Shown here in pieces: positions 5,595 to 6,656 of a stretch of DNA of 6,656 bases. The DNA is from Promethearchaeota archaeon (GTDB lineage: Archaea; Asgardarchaeota; Lokiarchaeia; Sigynarchaeales; SOKP01). The stretch is from positions 1 through 6,656 of the forward strand of contig SDNN01000161.1 in NCBI GenBank assembly GCA_004524425.1, in the 5' to 3' direction. A program made the translations under genes and the position numbers. Numbering within the stretch: the first letter of the stretch is position 1; the number at the start of each line of letters is the position of its first letter. A model generated the notes under the pieces. That model did no database searches. It was not told the DNA's origin and saw only the letters and a program-made list of their open reading frames with translations.

Positions 5595-6263
5595 TTATTG
5601 AATGATTTTTCCGGAAATAACCTTAATACCTTGTTGTTGTAGTTGAGATAAATTGACTTGATTGATTTCTAAACAAATAATCATTAATTCATCATATTCT
5701 TTATTAAATTGTTCTTTATAGAGTTCAGCATTTTTCAATAAATGATATCCATCTCTGTTATCAACTGTATATTTAATTTCAATTAAAATTGTTTTTCCAT
5801 CCTTAATTAATACATCAATATCCGAATTGTAATTCTTCCAAAAAACTTTACCCTCCCTATCAATTAGGTATTCCTTAGTTATTTCACTTTCCTTGATACT
5901 TTCTCGGATTAACTTATCTTTTAAAAGATACAAAATGGTATTTTCTAAACTTACCCCACTTCTTCCGCTCATGGTGTCTAATTTAACGTCTATTTTTAAT
6001 CTTTCTTTACGAGCCTCATCAAATCCTTTATTCATCTGTTCTATTAAGGTCTCGAATCGCTTATCAACCGTTTCGAATCGCTTATCAACCATTTCGAAGC
6101 GCTTCTCCATCATTTCGAACCGCCTGTCTGAATGTTCTATTAATCTTTCTATGTCATCCTTTGTTGCAACGACTCCAGATAAAGCAGTAATAATTGCTCC
6201 CTTGACCTCGTCACTTTCCCGTATTAATTTTGGTAGTAATTTTAAAAACTCTTCTTTTTCCAT
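5595..6263 (-). CDS. Coiled-coil protein with PD-(D/E)XK nuclease-like domain (DUF3782-like)
   Basis: This 222-residue protein has three parts, counted from ATG 6263. Residues 1-40 are helical. Residues 41-95 form a coiled coil made of four near-identical heptads of the type KRFEMVD, with Arg-Phe-Glu at 48, 55, 62 and 69. Residues 100-222 form a PD-(D/E)XK-like domain: Glu107 in VSLENTI, then SDIDVLI (Asp148, Asp150) and LIEIKY (Glu162, Lys164). This matches the D...ExK metal-binding core of restriction-type nucleases, and the arrangement resembles archaeal DUF3782 proteins, whose function is not established as far as I know. All core residues are present, so DNA binding or cleavage is possible, but non-catalytic members also exist. 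The coiled coil suggests oligomers. A TTG at 6266 precedes the ATG but a TATA box at 6288-6295 makes the mRNA essentially leaderless at ATG 6263. The gene is divergent from the GyrI-like gene. No methyltransferase or antitoxin gene lies beside it. Confidence 0.8.
   Translation of the reverse strand: MEKEEFLKLLPKLIRESDEVKGAIITALSGVVATKDDIERLIEHSDRRFEMMEKRFEMVDKRFETVDKRFETLIEQMNKGFDEARKERLKIDVKLDTMSGRSGVSLENTILYLLKDKLIRESIKESEITKEYLIDREGKVFWKNYNSDIDVLIKDGKTILIEIKYTVDNRDGYHLLKNAELYKEQFNKEYDELMIICLEINQVNLSQLQQQGIKVISGKIIQ
6051..6134 (-). repeat. Four tandem 21-base units encoding heptads
   Basis: Units at 6051-6071, 6072-6092, 6093-6113 and 6114-6134 each encode one seven-residue coiled-coil turn. 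The first two are 19/21 identical, while the other two have diverged more. The pattern points to recent in-frame duplication at the 3' side of the array (lower coordinates). Confidence 0.8.
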
Positions 6264-6287
6264 CAATAATCAATTTTTTTAGTCTAT

Positions 6288-6295
6288 TATATAAA
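6288..6295 (-). promoter_or_regulatory. TATA box, near-leaderless promoter of the nuclease-like gene
   Basis: The minus strand reads TTTATATA, identical to the box ahead of the four-cysteine gene. Its centre is about 28 bases from ATG 6263, so the transcript should start within a base or two of the ATG. No Shine-Dalgarno is present. Confidence 0.65.
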
Positions 6296-6335
6296 TGACA
6301 ATTCAAATTTTTAAAGATAACCAGTATAAACGTTG

Positions 6336-6380
6336 TTTTTTTTTTTGTTTTGAAAAGTTAATGGTCTGGGTTTTTTTTTT
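6336..6380 (+). other. Two long T-tracts in the divergent intergenic region
   Basis: An 11-base T run (6336-6346) and a 10-base T run (6371-6380) lie on the plus strand between the promoters of the divergent genes. There is no plus-strand gene upstream for them to terminate, so they may be rigid poly(dA:dT) promoter DNA that disfavours histone binding, or the U-tracts of an unseen short RNA. Homopolymers this long are also prone to sequencing and replication length errors. Confidence 0.5.
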
Positions 6381-6382
6381 AT

Positions 6383-6414
6383 TTTCAATCGCAATGACTT
6401 ATTTCTGATTGAAA
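6383..6414. promoter_or_regulatory. Candidate operator: 8-base inverted repeat next to TATA
   Basis: TTTCAATC (6383-6390) is the exact reverse complement of GATTGAAA (6407-6414), separated by 16 bases. The right arm ends directly beside the TATA element at 6416-6423 and covers the position of the BRE, where a bound dimer would block TFB. It is a plausible operator for the GyrI-like gene. Confidence 0.4.
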
Positions 6415-6415
6415 C

Positions 6416-6423
6416 TTATAATA
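6416..6423 (+). promoter_or_regulatory. TATA element of the GyrI-like gene
   Basis: TTATAATA is centred so that transcription should start near 6446. This puts the in-frame ATG 6439 upstream of the transcript, and leaves ATG 6451 or 6463 as starts. Confidence 0.5.
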
Positions 6424-6462
6424 ATTGACAAATTTAAAATGAAAACTTTAATGGTTAGGATA

Positions 6463-6656
6463 ATGTCATATGAAATTGAAGTTAAGGAAATCAAATCCCA
6501 ACCCATAGCCTCCATCTCAGCAGAAACCACGATTAAAAAAATTCCTAGAAAGTTACCGAAATTCTTTAAGAAGATTATGAAATACTTGAATAAAAATGAA
6601 ATCCAAACTATTGGACCACCTGTTGCAATTTATCGCAACTTTTCGGAGACAAAAGG
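6463..6656 (+). CDS. GyrI-like effector-binding domain protein (3' end cut off)
   Basis: The frame is open to the window edge, giving the first 64 residues. The sequence begins MSYEIEVKEI, followed by QPIASI, a Lys-rich helix (about 24-43) and EIQTIGPPVAIYRNF (about 46-60). This order of strand, PVAxI-type strand, helix and GPPxAxY is typical of the GyrI-like/AraC-effector-binding fold, which binds small hydrophobic or cationic ligands, either alone or attached to a DNA-binding domain. No DNA-binding domain precedes it here, so it is a stand-alone or N-terminal ligand-binding unit, acting in the cytoplasm. In-frame ATGs lie at 6439, 6451 and 6463. I choose 6463 because family members usually start just before the YEIEVKE-type strand and because the TATA element predicts transcription from about 6446; 6451 remains possible. 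No good Shine-Dalgarno is visible. It is divergent from the nuclease-like gene. The missing C-terminal part prevents any statement about the ligand site. Confidence 0.75.
   Translation, partial: MSYEIEVKEIKSQPIASISAETTIKKIPRKLPKFFKKIMKYLNKNEIQTIGPPVAIYRNFSETK

Noticed and set aside
420..6263. Treating the five minus-strand genes as one operon
   Set aside because: Gaps are about 160-240 bases, each gene has its own TATA-like element and several have U-rich ends, so separate transcription is more likely.
5893..6282. Plus-strand open frame of 129 codons opposite the nuclease-like gene
   Set aside because: It is the antisense shadow of the heptad-repeat region; its Ser/Asn/Arg-rich repeats mirror the coiled-coil codons, and the minus-strand frame has recognisable domain motifs.

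Overview
The window looks like chromosomal DNA from an Asgard (Promethearchaeota) archaeon, probably of the Lokiarchaeia grade. The DNA is AT-rich, roughly one third GC by eye. Promoters carry archaeal box-A/TATA elements (two are exact TTTATATA), several genes appear leaderless, and others have GGTGA-type Shine-Dalgarno sites. The strongest taxonomic clue is a eukaryote-like Rag/Gtr GTPase that keeps both the G domain and the C-terminal roadblock domain. This assignment is inference from gene content, not a phylogeny.

Layout: a short plus-strand gene for a helical protein of unknown function (28-315) faces a run of five minus-strand genes. From right to left on the minus strand these are: a coiled-coil protein with a PD-(D/E)XK nuclease-like domain (6263-5595); a large GH38 alpha-mannosidase (5377-2483); the Rag/Gtr-like GTPase (2240-1290); a 100-residue protein of unknown function (1069-767); and a tiny four-cysteine protein (593-420). 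A plus-strand gene for a GyrI-like ligand-binding protein starts at about 6463, divergent from the nuclease-like gene, and runs off the right edge. No intergenic gap exceeds 250 bases. I see no tRNA, rRNA, CRISPR array, insertion sequence or attachment site.

The minus-strand genes are co-directional but separated by about 160 to 240 bases. Each has its own plausible TATA element, and several have U-rich 3' ends, so they look like single-gene transcription units and not one operon. In eukaryotes Rag GTPases signal nutrient state at lysosomes, where GH38 mannosidases also act. Here the two neighbours share no operon, so a functional link is only a suggestion.

The features most worth follow-up are the single-gene Rag-like GTPase with a His in its G4 motif, the 21-base in-frame repeats that build the coiled coil of the nuclease-like protein, the conserved-looking four-cysteine miniprotein with a leaderless start, and an 8-base inverted repeat abutting the TATA element of the GyrI-like gene. 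I did not find convincing evidence of a wholly new multi-gene system.
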